Below, piece by piece: positions 21,933-29,503 of a stretch of 64,000 bases of DNA (position 1 is the first letter of the stretch; each line of letters begins with the position of its first letter). The notes under the pieces were generated by a model. That model ran no database searches, had not been told where the DNA came from, and saw only the letters and a list, made by a program, of their open reading frames with translations. Source of the stretch: an uncultured Pseudomonadota bacterium. GTDB taxonomy: Bacteria; Myxococcota_A; UBA9160; PR03. A program made the position numbers and the translations under genes. The stretch covers positions 62,001 to 126,000 of the forward strand of contig CAADGG010000102.1 of NCBI GenBank assembly GCA_900696485.1. Reading direction: 5' to 3'.

Positions 21933-23252
21933 ATGGAGACGCTTCGTAGCGACGCCGATCGCCTCTGCGTGCTGTGGGCCGACCGACCCGGCGGCGCCGA
22001 GCGCACCCCGCTGTTCGGCCTGACACCGGTCGAACGCACGGCGCTGGCCTTTGCTCGCGCGGGGATCCGGCGTTTCGCTCTGGCCGGTCATCCGGAGGCC
22101 GTCGCTGCGCTCGCGGAGGTGCTCGACGCCGGTCCGTGTCGGAGGCTGCGCGTCGGCCGGGCGGATTCGCTCGCACAGATCAGCGGCGTAGAGCCGGTCC
22201 TGCTGGCGCGGGCGGATTGTCACTACGACCGCCAGGGAATCGCCCGCTTCGTCGACGAGACGGCTGGTGCCGCGGAAGCCGTGGTGGCCGTGGACTTCCG
22301 CGCCGAGGCGCGTGGCTCCGGCGCGACGCCGGGCCGCGGAAGTGGATGGCCGCTGGTCAGCGTCTGGAGTTCCGAGCCGCGGGCGCGGATCCAGCGCGTG
22401 GGGCGAGACCTGGTGGCCGCGGATGGCGTCTGGATCGGACTGGCGCTGGTCACGGCGGGCTTCGGACGGGCCGCCGGGGCCAGCGCGGATCCCGAGCGTG
22501 CCTGGCTCGACGGGCTGGCGGCCCTGCTCGGCCGCGAGCCGGTCTCGAGCTGGTCGGTCCTCGAGCGCTGGCAGCCGGTGCGCGTTCCCGAGGACCTGCC
22601 GCGCGCCCGCCGCGCGGTGCTCGCGGGTTCGGTCCGCGTCGGCGACGGGCTGGTGGCCCGCCATCTGAACCGCCCGATCTCGCTGCGCATCACGGAGCGG
22701 CTGCTCACCCGACCGGTGAAGCCGTGGCAGGTGAGTGTCACGAGTTTCACCGCGACGCTGGCCGCCGGACTTGCCTTCGCCATCGGCCATGCGACCACGG
22801 GCGGCCTGCTGGCGCAATGCGCGTCGATCCTCGACGGTGTCGACGGAGAGCTGGCCCGCGTTCGCTATCAGGACTCGGCCTTCGGCGGGCTCTACGATGC
22901 GTTGCTCGATCGCATCGGCGAAGCCGCCGTCATCGGCGGCATGACGGCGTACGCATGGATGATGGGAGCTGGCGTGTGGATCGTGGCGCTGGGCTTTGCG
23001 GCGCTGGCCGGCAACAGCCTGTCGATGCTCGTCAAGGAGAAATACAGCAGCCAGTTCCGACGGCCCTGGGCCATGGAGCGCGAAGGTCGCTGGCGGTGGC
23101 TGTTGCTGGGGCGGGACGGGCGATTGTTCCTCACGCTGATCGCGGGCGTCACCGGCCACGTGGAGCTCGTGCTCGCGTATCTGGCGCTCGGAACCCATGT
23201 GCATGCCGGCGCCCGGATCGCACGCGTCCGAGCCGAGGCGGTCCGGGGTTGA
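21933..23252 (+). CDS. IPCT/DIPPS-like bifunctional inositol phosphate transferase
   Basis: A 439-aa protein with two parts. Residues 1-220 resemble a sugar nucleotidyltransferase (PLFGLTPVERTALAFARAGIRRF, VLLARADCHYD), but the usual GxGTRxxP signature is absent. Residues 225-439 are a CDP-alcohol phosphotransferase with several membrane helices and the complete motif: Asp-301, Asp-304, Gly-305, Ala-308, Arg-309, Gly-318, Asp-322, Asp-326. In characterised homologues this fusion makes CDP-inositol and then di-inositol phosphate, a compatible solute. Directly after ino1, that role or inositol phospholipid synthesis is likely. I prefer ATG 21933 (GGAG 10 nt upstream); GTG 21915 would add six residues. 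Confidence 0.82.
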   Translation: METLRSDADRLCVLWADRPGGAERTPLFGLTPVERTALAFARAGIRRFALAGHPEAVAALAEVLDAGPCRRLRVGRADSLAQISGVEPVLLARADCHYDRQGIARFVDETAGAAEAVVAVDFRAEARGSGATPGRGSGWPLVSVWSSEPRARIQRVGRDLVAADGVWIGLALVTAGFGRAAGASADPERAWLDGLAALLGREPVSSWSVLERWQPVRVPEDLPRARRAVLAGSVRVGDGLVARHLNRPISLRITERLLTRPVKPWQVSVTSFTATLAAGLAFAIGHATTGGLLAQCASILDGVDGELARVRYQDSAFGGLYDALLDRIGEAAVIGGMTAYAWMMGAGVWIVALGFAALAGNSLSMLVKEKYSSQFRRPWAMEREGRWRWLLLGRDGRLFLTLIAGVTGHVELVLAYLALGTHVHAGARIARVRAEAVRG

Positions 23253-23285
23253 TTCCCTACGAGACAACCCGAAAAGGAGTCGGCA

Positions 23286-23675
23286 GTGTCGATCGGTGAG
23301 GAGTTCCGGGAGTTCATCCAGCGTGGCAACGTCATCGACATGGCGGTCGGGGTCATCATCGGCGGGGCGTTCGGAAAGATCGTCTCGGCGCTCGTCGACG
23401 GGGTCCTGATGCCCCCGATCGGACTCGCGACCGGCGGCGTCGATTTCGCCGAGCTGATGATCCCGATCGGAGGTACCATCGAGGCACCGGTGACACTGAA
23501 TTACGGTCTGTTCATCCAGACCGTCGTCAATTTCCTCATCATCGCGTTCTGCGTGTTCCTGCTGGTGAAGGGCGTGAACCGATTGAAGCGCCCCGAACCG
23601 GCTCCTGCACCGGCCGGACCGCCGGAAGACGTGCAACTGCTGACCGAGATCCGGGATCTCCTGCGACGCAGCTGA
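23286..23675 (+). CDS. mscL: Large-conductance mechanosensitive channel
   Basis: A 129-aa MscL with the family start [29 protein letters not shown] (amphipathic N helix plus pore-lining TM1), a periplasmic loop ([14 protein letters not shown]) and TM2 ([20 protein letters not shown]), ending in a charged cytoplasmic helix. It opens under membrane tension to release solutes during hypo-osmotic shock. The start is GTG at 23286 with AAAAGGAG upstream. It lies 33 nt after the inositol transferase gene, so synthesis and emergency release of an osmolyte may be co-expressed. Confidence 0.96.
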   Translation: MSIGEEFREFIQRGNVIDMAVGVIIGGAFGKIVSALVDGVLMPPIGLATGGVDFAELMIPIGGTIEAPVTLNYGLFIQTVVNFLIIAFCVFLLVKGVNRLKRPEPAPAPAGPPEDVQLLTEIRDLLRRS

Positions 23676-23731
23676 GTGAGAGGAAACAAAGCTCGCGGAG
23701 CCACGAGCTCCGACGGGAAGGAGGAAGCCAG

Positions 23732-24154
23732 ATGAAGCGAGTGATGATCGGTACATTCATCGCGGTGGCGGTGTCGCTGGGGCTCTCGGCGTGTGGCGGC
23801 CAGGAAACCGCCAGCGAAAAGGCCCAGCAAGCCATGGACAAGATGCAGGAGGCAGCCGACGCCGCGGGAGAGGCGGCTCGGGCCGCGGCCGAAAGCAGCA
23901 GGGAGGCGGCGGAGAAGGCGCTCGAGCAGGCCCGGCAATCCGCCCAGGAGGCGGCGGACGCGGCGGGTCGGGCTGCGAGCGAGGCCGCGGAGTCGACGCG
24001 CGAGACGGCGACGGACGCTGCCGACGCCGCCGAGAAGGCCGCTGCGGACGCGGGAGCGGCCGCGGGCGAGGCGGCCGAATCGGCGCGCCAGGCCGCCGAT
24101 GCGGCGCTCGGAAGCGGCGAAAAGGCCGCGCCGTCCGAGGAGAGCGCAGAGTAG
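23732..24154 (+). CDS. LEA-like alanine-rich lipoprotein
   Basis: A 140-aa lipoprotein: signal MKRVMIGTFIAVAVSLGLSAC with the lipobox Cys at 21. The mature part is almost entirely Ala, Glu, Lys, Asp and Ser in an 11-residue-like rhythm (EAADAAGEAARAAAESS, EAADAAGRAASEAAEST), predicted as one long amphipathic helix or coiled coil. This composition resembles group 3 LEA proteins, which protect membranes and proteins during desiccation or osmotic stress. The ribosome site AAGGAGG is strong. It follows mscL by 56 nt and is closed by a strong hairpin at 24173-24219. A structural Lpp-like role is the main alternative. Confidence 0.75.
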   Translation: MKRVMIGTFIAVAVSLGLSACGGQETASEKAQQAMDKMQEAADAAGEAARAAAESSREAAEKALEQARQSAQEAADAAGRAASEAAESTRETATDAADAAEKAAADAGAAAGEAAESARQAADAALGSGEKAAPSEESAE

Positions 24155-24172
24155 GAGCGCACCGATGGGCGA

Positions 24173-24219
24173 GGCGGAGCGCGCGGGGACCGGGTTGGCC
24201 TGTCCCCGCGCGCTCCGCC
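24173..24219 (+). terminator. Hairpin after the LEA-like lipoprotein gene
   Basis: Perfect 18-bp arms (24173-24190 and 24202-24219, GGCGGAGCGCGCGGGGAC and complement) with an 11-nt loop, 18 nt after the stop. No U-tract follows. It separates the osmotic block from the HerA-like gene. Confidence 0.65.
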
Positions 24220-24273
24220 GTCCCGCGCGTCCTCGCTTCTCGTTCGCACGACGAATCGGGATCCCGGGGAGAG

Positions 24274-26700
24274 GTGTTGCAGGACTACGAGAAGCTCTGC
24301 GCTTTCTACCTCGGTCGTCGCTTCGATCCCGCCACGGGCCGCGCCGTCGCCGCGGAACCGCTGCTCTACGACGCCAAGGATCTGACGACCCACGCGGTGA
24401 TCGTCGGCATGACCGGCTCCGGCAAGACCGGCCTGGCGGTCGGTCTGCTCGAGGAAGCGGCGATCGACGGGATCCCGGTCATCGCCATCGACCCCAAGGG
24501 CGACCTGGGGAATCTGCTGCTCGCGTTCCCGGATCTCGCGCCCGCGGATTTCGAGCCCTGGATCGATCCCGCCGAAGCCGCACGCGCCGGTCGCTCGCCG
24601 GCCCAGCACGCCGCGGCGCTGGCGCAGCGCTGGCGGGAAGGTCTGGCCGAGTGGGATCAAGCGCCGGCGCGGATCGGCCGCTTCGTGGCCGCCGCGGAGC
24701 GGGTGCTCTACACGCCCGGGAGTACGGCGGGCCGACCGCTGGCGGCACTCCGCTCCCTGGCGCCGCCGGCCGCCGCGCTGCTCGCCGATGCCGACGCGTT
24801 GCGGGAGCGCGTGCTCGGCACCGTTTCGAGCCTGCTCGGGCTCGCCGGGATCTCCGCCGATCCGCTGCGCAGCCGTGAGCACGTGCTGTTGTCGAGCCTG
24901 CTCGAGAGAGCGTGGCGAGAGGGACGGACTCTCGATGTCGCCGCCCTCATCCGCGAGGTCCAGCGTCCGCCTGTCTCTCAGCTCGGCGCGCTCGACCTCG
25001 AGACCTTCTTCCCGGCCCGAGACCGCGTGCAGCTGGCGCTGGCGCTCAATCATGTGATCGCCTCACCGGCCTTTGCCGCCTGGAGCGAGGGCGACCCGCT
25101 CGATGTCGCTCGCCTGCTCTACACGGATACGGGACGACCGAAGCTCTCGGTGATCTCGATCGCGCACCTCTCCGACGCCGAACGCATGTTCGCCGTCACG
25201 CTGTTGCTCTCGGAGATCGTCGGATGGATGCGGACCCAGCCCGGTAGCGCGTCGCTCCGCGCGATCCTGTACATGGACGAGGTCTTCGGATTCTTCCCGC
25301 CGGTCGCCAATCCGCCTGCGAAGGCACCGATGCTGACGTTGTTGAAGCAGGCGCGCGCCTATGGTCTCGGAGTCGTCCTGGCGACCCAGAATCCGGCGGA
25401 TCTCGACTACAAGGGACTGGCGAACGCCGGGACCTGGTTCCTCGGACGCCTGCAGACCGAGCGCGACAAGGCGCGAGTCCTGGAAGGGCTCGAAGGCGCA
25501 TCGGCCGCCTCGAGAGCGAGCTTCGATCGCGCCCGCGTCGATCCGCTGTTGTCGAACCTGCCGAAGCGGGTCTTCCTGATGAGCAATGCACACGAGGACG
25601 CGCCGATGCTGTTCCAGACGCGCTGGGCACTGTCGTATCTCGCCGGTCCGCTGACCCGGGAGCAGATCCGCCGGCTCGCAACGCCCGGGCCGGCGCTCGG
25701 CGACCCGGTGTCGGATCCGGCTCCGGATCGTGCGTCGCAGCCGGAGGCCGCCGCGCCGGCGCCGCCGGCCGTCATGGATGCCGGCACGCAACGGCCGATC
25801 GTCGCCGCAGAGATTCTCGAGGGCTTCCTGCCGGCCCCGGACGGAGCGCCGCCTCTGTATCGGCCTGCCTTGTTCGGACAGGCGGCTCTTCACTACGTCG
25901 ATGCGAAGGCGAAGATCGACACGTGGGAGCACGTCACGCTGTTGGCGCCACTGGCGGCGGACGTCGGGCGGGAGCCCTGGAAGCACGCGCAGGAGATCGG
26001 AGAGAAAGCTTCCGCGCAGGAGCCGGATCCGGTCGCCGGAGCGGGCTTTCTGCCGCTTCCCGCCGCTGCGACCCGTGCGAAGAGTTTCGAGCGTTGGCGC
26101 AAACAGCTCGCGGCGCATCTGTACCGCAGCCGACCGCTGGCGCTGCTGCGCTGTCGAGAACTCGGGATGGTGTCGGATCCGGGCGAGTGCGAAGCCGCGT
26201 TCCGCGTGCGTCTCCGGGATGCGCATCGCGCCCGGCGCGACGTGGAGGTGGAGAAGCTGCGGCGACGATTCGGGCCAAAGCTCATGCGCCTGCGCGAGCA
26301 GATCATGCGGGCCGAAGAGCGCATCGCGAGGGAGGAGAGCCAGTACACCGCGAAGAAGACGCAGGCGGCGATCTCGATCGGAGCGACGCTGGTGGGGGCC
26401 CTGTTCGGACGCAAGCTCGGCGGCGCGACCAGCGTGAACCGGGCCGCGACGGCGGCGCGCGGTGTCGGTCGGGCCGTCGACGAACGTGACGACGTCGGGC
26501 GAGCAACCGAACGCGCCGAGGAACTGCGTGCGCGGCTCGCCGCAATCGAAGCAGAGTTCACAGCGGCATCGGCACGGCTCGAAGCCAGCATCGATTCGGC
26601 GTCGCTGTCGCTCGAAGCGGCGCAGATCGCTCCGCGCAAGAGCGACATCGATGTGTACCCCGTCGGGCTGCTGTGGGTCCCGGAGCGTGGCCCGGGCTGA
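24274..26700 (+). CDS. HerA/DUF853-like P-loop ATPase
   Basis: An 808-aa ATPase of the HerA/VirB4-like superfamily (COG0433, DUF853-type). Walker A is GMTGSGKT (45-52), followed by IPVIAIDPKGDLGNL, an arrangement typical of this group. Walker B is LYMDEVFGF near residue 335, and VVLATQNPADLDYK is the arginine-finger/sensor region. About residues 640-760 contain a long charged helical stretch interrupted by a Gly-rich membrane-like segment (AISIGATLVGALFGRKLGG). HerA proteins pump or process DNA ends with NurA, but no nuclease gene is adjacent. The start is GTG 24274 or TTG 24277, both just after GGGGAGAG. Substrate may be DNA or protein. Confidence 0.82.
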   Translation: MLQDYEKLCAFYLGRRFDPATGRAVAAEPLLYDAKDLTTHAVIVGMTGSGKTGLAVGLLEEAAIDGIPVIAIDPKGDLGNLLLAFPDLAPADFEPWIDPAEAARAGRSPAQHAAALAQRWREGLAEWDQAPARIGRFVAAAERVLYTPGSTAGRPLAALRSLAPPAAALLADADALRERVLGTVSSLLGLAGISADPLRSREHVLLSSLLERAWREGRTLDVAALIREVQRPPVSQLGALDLETFFPARDRVQLALALNHVIASPAFAAWSEGDPLDVARLLYTDTGRPKLSVISIAHLSDAERMFAVTLLLSEIVGWMRTQPGSASLRAILYMDEVFGFFPPVANPPAKAPMLTLLKQARAYGLGVVLATQNPADLDYKGLANAGTWFLGRLQTERDKARVLEGLEGASAASRASFDRARVDPLLSNLPKRVFLMSNAHEDAPMLFQTRWALSYLAGPLTREQIRRLATPGPALGDPVSDPAPDRASQPEAAAPAPPAVMDAGTQRPIVAAEILEGFLPAPDGAPPLYRPALFGQAALHYVDAKAKIDTWEHVTLLAPLAADVGREPWKHAQEIGEKASAQEPDPVAGAGFLPLPAAATRAKSFERWRKQLAAHLYRSRPLALLRCRELGMVSDPGECEAAFRVRLRDAHRARRDVEVEKLRRRFGPKLMRLREQIMRAEERIAREESQYTAKKTQAAISIGATLVGALFGRKLGGATSVNRAATAARGVGRAVDERDDVGRATERAEELRARLAAIEAEFTAASARLEASIDSASLSLEAAQIAPRKSDIDVYPVGLLWVPERGPG

Positions 26701-26779
26701 GCCTTCGAGGTTCCGAAGGAATCCGGTTCCGGAAGCGCGGCGCGCTCGCGTGCGGTTTCGGCGACACCGAGGAAGACGA

Positions 26780-26806
26780 AAGGCCCGCAGCCGGGCTGCG
26801 GGCCTT
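26780..26806. terminator. Bidirectional terminator between HerA-like and histone genes
   Basis: AAGGCCCGCAGC (26780-26791) and its exact complement (26795-26806) form a 12-bp stem with a 3-nt loop in the gap between two converging genes. Short A and T runs flank it on either side. Confidence 0.75.
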
Positions 26807-26834
26807 CGTCATCCACCGCGGATCTTGCGGCGGA

Positions 26835-27065
26835 CTAGATGTCCTGCGGCTTCAGCGTCTTGCGCTTGTTGGCCAGCGCCCGACCCTCGGCGCTCGCGAT
26901 GATCCCGCGTACGGCCGCGTCGAGCGCACCGTAGAAGTCACCTCCCACGTTGCACTTCCTCGTGGCGGCCTTCACGCGCGACTTCGAGATCAGGAGCTCT
27001 CCGGAAGCGACCTTCTTGCCGGCCTTCCGACTGGTCTTCTTTGCGACCTTCTTCCTGGCTGCCAT
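26835..27065 (-). CDS. Histone-fold DNA-binding protein with Lys-rich N-terminal tail
   Basis: A 76-aa basic protein. Residues 1-22 are a tail with nine Lys/Arg (ARKKVAKKTSRKAGKKVASG), like the tails of some nucleoid proteins. Residues 24-76 fit a single histone fold: helix 1 SKSRVKAATRK, the long helix 2 DFYGALDAAVRGIIASAEG (about 43-65), and the DNA-contact loop KRKTLKPQDI with Arg-68, Thr-70 and Asp-75 as in archaeal histones. The protein stops right after this motif, so helix 3 is almost absent, as in truncated-alpha3 bacterial histones. ATG 27065 has GGGGGGTGAG upstream; an in-frame ATG at 27116 lacks such a site. It should bind and organise chromosomal DNA as a dimer. Confidence 0.75.
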   Translation of the reverse strand: MAARKKVAKKTSRKAGKKVASGELLISKSRVKAATRKCNVGGDFYGALDAAVRGIIASAEGRALANKRKTLKPQDI

Positions 27066-27200
27066 CGTTCTCACCCCCCTTGGCGCGACTCGCGCGCCCG
27101 ATGTTGACGAAGCCACCGCGACACGAACGGACGCTGTGACGTGCCTCTCCGGCCGACGCTCCCGGTCCGATGAATCTCGAAGTCATCGACGCATCTCGCA

Positions 27201-27222
27201 GTCTTTGCGCTGTCTTTGCACT
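27201..27222. repeat. Tandem 11-bp repeat
   Basis: GTCTTTGCGCT (27201-27211) is followed directly by GTCTTTGCACT (27212-27222), 10 of 11 bases identical. A one-helical-turn period is typical of protein-binding iterons. It lies about 140 bp upstream of the histone start. Confidence 0.5.
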
Positions 27223-27565
27223 TCGAAGGATCGGCGCTCGAGCCTGAAGCGCTCGAAACCCGGGAGTCCAGAGCCAAGAGGCGGAGCCGATGATACGGCT
27301 TCCGTCTCGCGAAGCAAAGCCTGAAGTGCCGATCTTGGCGTCTGCGGGCCGAAACGAGGCCGATCTCGACCGGACGTCGCGGCTCCGGTCGCGGGTCGAG
27401 CCGGAATTCGCTCCGCGCGCGGGGCGGATCCTCGAGCCGGAAGTCGATGGGCGCGCAGTGGGTCGGTGAACCGCGGCCCGGCCTCTCGCAGGGCCCGGAC
27501 ACGTGGGGATGGAAGAGCGGTTCGGTCATGGGCTGGCAGCCCATCGGTCCGGCGCGCGAAGCTGA

Positions 27566-27571
27566 TAGACT
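27566..27571 (+). promoter_or_regulatory. TAGACT hexamer, probable -10 of the amidase gene
   Basis: GATAGACT lies 21 nt before the ATG at 27593, with GGAGGT between as ribosome site: the leadered version of the hexamer arrangement. Confidence 0.45.
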
Positions 27572-27592
27572 CGATCGCCGAGGAGGTGTCCG

Positions 27593-28996
27593 ATGAGCGT
27601 ACTGCGTCGCCCCTTGACCGAGATCGCTGAACTCCTGCTGCGCCGGGAGATGTCGCCCGTCGAACTGATGGAGGACACTCTGGCCCGCATCGATGCGGTG
27701 AATCCTGCGCTCGTCGCCTTCGTGGCGATGCGGCCCCGGGAGGCGCTGCTGGCCGACGCGCGCGCAGCCGAGGCGCGCATCGTGCGGGGCGAAGGGCGAC
27801 CCCTCGAAGGGATTCCGCTCGGCGTGAAGGATCTCGAGGACGCCGCCGGACTCGCGACGACCTACGGGTCGGTTCCGTTCCGGGACCACAGGCCGGAGCA
27901 GGACTCGGTGCAGGTCGCGCGGCTGCGCGCCGCCGGCGCGATCGTCGTCGGCAAGACCAACGCGCCGGAGTTCGGACATACGGCGCTGACGAAGAACCTG
28001 CTGTTCGGCGTCTCACGCAACCCGTGGAACCTCGAACGCACCCCGGGCGGCTCGAGTGGCGGATCTTCCGCGGCGATCGCCGGCGCGATGATCCCGCTGG
28101 TGACCGCCAGCGACGGTGGCGGCTCGATCCGGATCCCGGCGACGTTCACCGGCTGCTTCGGCCACAAGCCCAGCTACGGCCGGATTCCCCATGCGCCGGA
28201 AGACCTGTGGCCGATGGACGATACGTCCGTCGTGGGTCCCCTCACGCGGACGGTGACCGATGCGGCCCTCCATCTCGACATGACGGTCGGCGCGCATCCG
28301 CTCGACCCCAACTCACTGCCGCATCCGGGTGTCTCCTATCGCCAGATCCTGTCGCAGCTGCCCGCCGGCCTCCGGATCGGCTATTCACCGGATCTCGGCT
28401 ATGCGGTCGTACAGTCCGACGTGGCCGAGATCGTCGGCGAGGCCGTCCAGGTCTTCGAACAGCTCGGCCACCATCTCGAGCTGGTGAAGGACGGTCCGCC
28501 GGAGCCCGGACGGGACTGGGGTCTGATCGGCGTCTTCCAGCTTCTCGGCCGCTTCCAGGCGTTGCTGCCGGAACGGGAACACGAGTTCGGCCGCTCGTTC
28601 ATCCAGTCGGTGAAGCTCGGCATCGAGATGACCCCGGCGCGCTTCGCTGATTTCCGGCGTCGCCGCGAGGAGCTGAACCGCTGGTGTGCGCAGCTCTTCG
28701 ACGACTACGACCTGCTGCTGACGCCGACGGTCCCGTACGACCCGCCGGCCGCCAAGGGGCCCCTGCTCGCCGAGGTGGAAGGGCGCCCGCAGCCGCGGGC
28801 GAACGTCGGCAGCTTCACGATGCCGTTCAATCTGTCGTGGCATCCGGCCGCGACGGTCCGCACCGGGTTCTCGAAGGCTGGTCTGCCGGTCGGGTTGCAG
28901 ATCGTCGGACCGAGACACCGCGATGACCTCGTGCTGCAGGCGGCGTGGGCCTTCGAGCAGGCGCGCCCGTGGGCGCACGACTGGCCGGAGCTCTGA
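27593..28996 (+). CDS. Amidase signature family hydrolase
   Basis: A 467-aa amidase signature enzyme. The Ser-cisSer-Lys triad is visible: Lys-79 (PLGVKDL), Ser-154/155 in PGGSSGGSSAA, and nucleophile Ser-178 in SDGGGSIRIPA. VVGKTNAPEFG and GCFGHKPSYGRIP are further family hallmarks. Such enzymes hydrolyse carboxamides; this one could be an acylamidase, a 6-aminohexanoate-type hydrolase or similar. It is unlikely to be GatA of the tRNA amidotransferase because gatB and gatC are not adjacent. No signal peptide, so cytosolic. It has its own TAGACT promoter element and a GGAGGT ribosome site. Confidence 0.9.
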   Translation: MSVLRRPLTEIAELLLRREMSPVELMEDTLARIDAVNPALVAFVAMRPREALLADARAAEARIVRGEGRPLEGIPLGVKDLEDAAGLATTYGSVPFRDHRPEQDSVQVARLRAAGAIVVGKTNAPEFGHTALTKNLLFGVSRNPWNLERTPGGSSGGSSAAIAGAMIPLVTASDGGGSIRIPATFTGCFGHKPSYGRIPHAPEDLWPMDDTSVVGPLTRTVTDAALHLDMTVGAHPLDPNSLPHPGVSYRQILSQLPAGLRIGYSPDLGYAVVQSDVAEIVGEAVQVFEQLGHHLELVKDGPPEPGRDWGLIGVFQLLGRFQALLPEREHEFGRSFIQSVKLGIEMTPARFADFRRRREELNRWCAQLFDDYDLLLTPTVPYDPPAAKGPLLAEVEGRPQPRANVGSFTMPFNLSWHPAATVRTGFSKAGLPVGLQIVGPRHRDDLVLQAAWAFEQARPWAHDWPEL

Positions 28997-29085
28997 AACT
29001 CCACACGAGGTCGTTCTCGTACTGCGTCGACAGGTCCGTGATCCATTCCGGTCGCGATTGCTGCGACCCATCGAAAGGGGAACCG

Positions 29086-29469
29086 ATGGCAACTTTCCTA
29101 CAGCCCTACGCATCGCAGAGCTATGCCCTGCTTCGCATCGTCACGGGATTGCTCTTCCTCTGGCACGGCATGCAGAAACTGTTCGGCTTTCCGGCGCCGG
29201 CGATGGAAGGCACGCCGGCGTTCGTCACGTTCGTGGCGGGTCCCATCGAGCTGGTCGGCGGTGTGCTGGTGATGATCGGCCTGCTGACGCGCTGGGCGGC
29301 GTTCCTGTGCAGCGGCCTGATGGCCGCCGCGTACTGGACGGCCCACGGCATCAACGCGCCGTTCCCGCTGATCAATGGCGGGGAACTGGCGGCCCTCTAC
29401 TGCTTCGTCTTCCTGTTCATCGCCGCGCAAGGACCCGGTCTCTGGAGTGTCGACGGCGCCCGCTCCTGA
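29086..29469 (+). CDS. DoxX family membrane protein
   Basis: A 127-aa protein with four hydrophobic helices typical of DoxX/DoxD: ALLRIVTGLLFLWHGMQKLFG (about 14-34), ELVGGVLVMIGLLTRW, AAFLCSGLMAAAYW and GELAALYCFVFLFIAA. The conserved GxxFLxHGxxKL and GxxLxxGLxT motifs are present. DoxX proteins sit in the inner membrane and are linked to redox or thiosulfate metabolism; the precise role is unknown. ATG 29086 has GAAAGGGG upstream. It converges on the murein-salvage operon. Confidence 0.9.
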   Translation: MATFLQPYASQSYALLRIVTGLLFLWHGMQKLFGFPAPAMEGTPAFVTFVAGPIELVGGVLVMIGLLTRWAAFLCSGLMAAAYWTAHGINAPFPLINGGELAALYCFVFLFIAAQGPGLWSVDGARS

Positions 29470-29503
29470 TCCGCCGCATGCCGGTGGCCGCGCGGATCGG
29501 CCG

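Larger units (their letters stand above)
27066..27592. other. 527-bp gene-free region between histone and amidase genes
   Basis: I find no convincing gene here; the open frames are arginine-rich and lack ribosome sites. It carries the ribosome site of the histone gene at its left end, a tandem 11-bp repeat at 27201-27222, some locally A/T-richer stretches (about 27160-27225), and the TAGACT element of the amidase gene at 27566. It is the largest non-coding stretch in the window and could hold divergent regulatory sites or an unrecognised small RNA. Confidence 0.6.

Noticed and set aside
27071-27979. Minus-strand frame of 302 codons through the gap upstream of the amidase gene
   Set aside because: It overlaps the start of the amidase in antisense, has no ribosome site and shows no domain or coding bias of its own.
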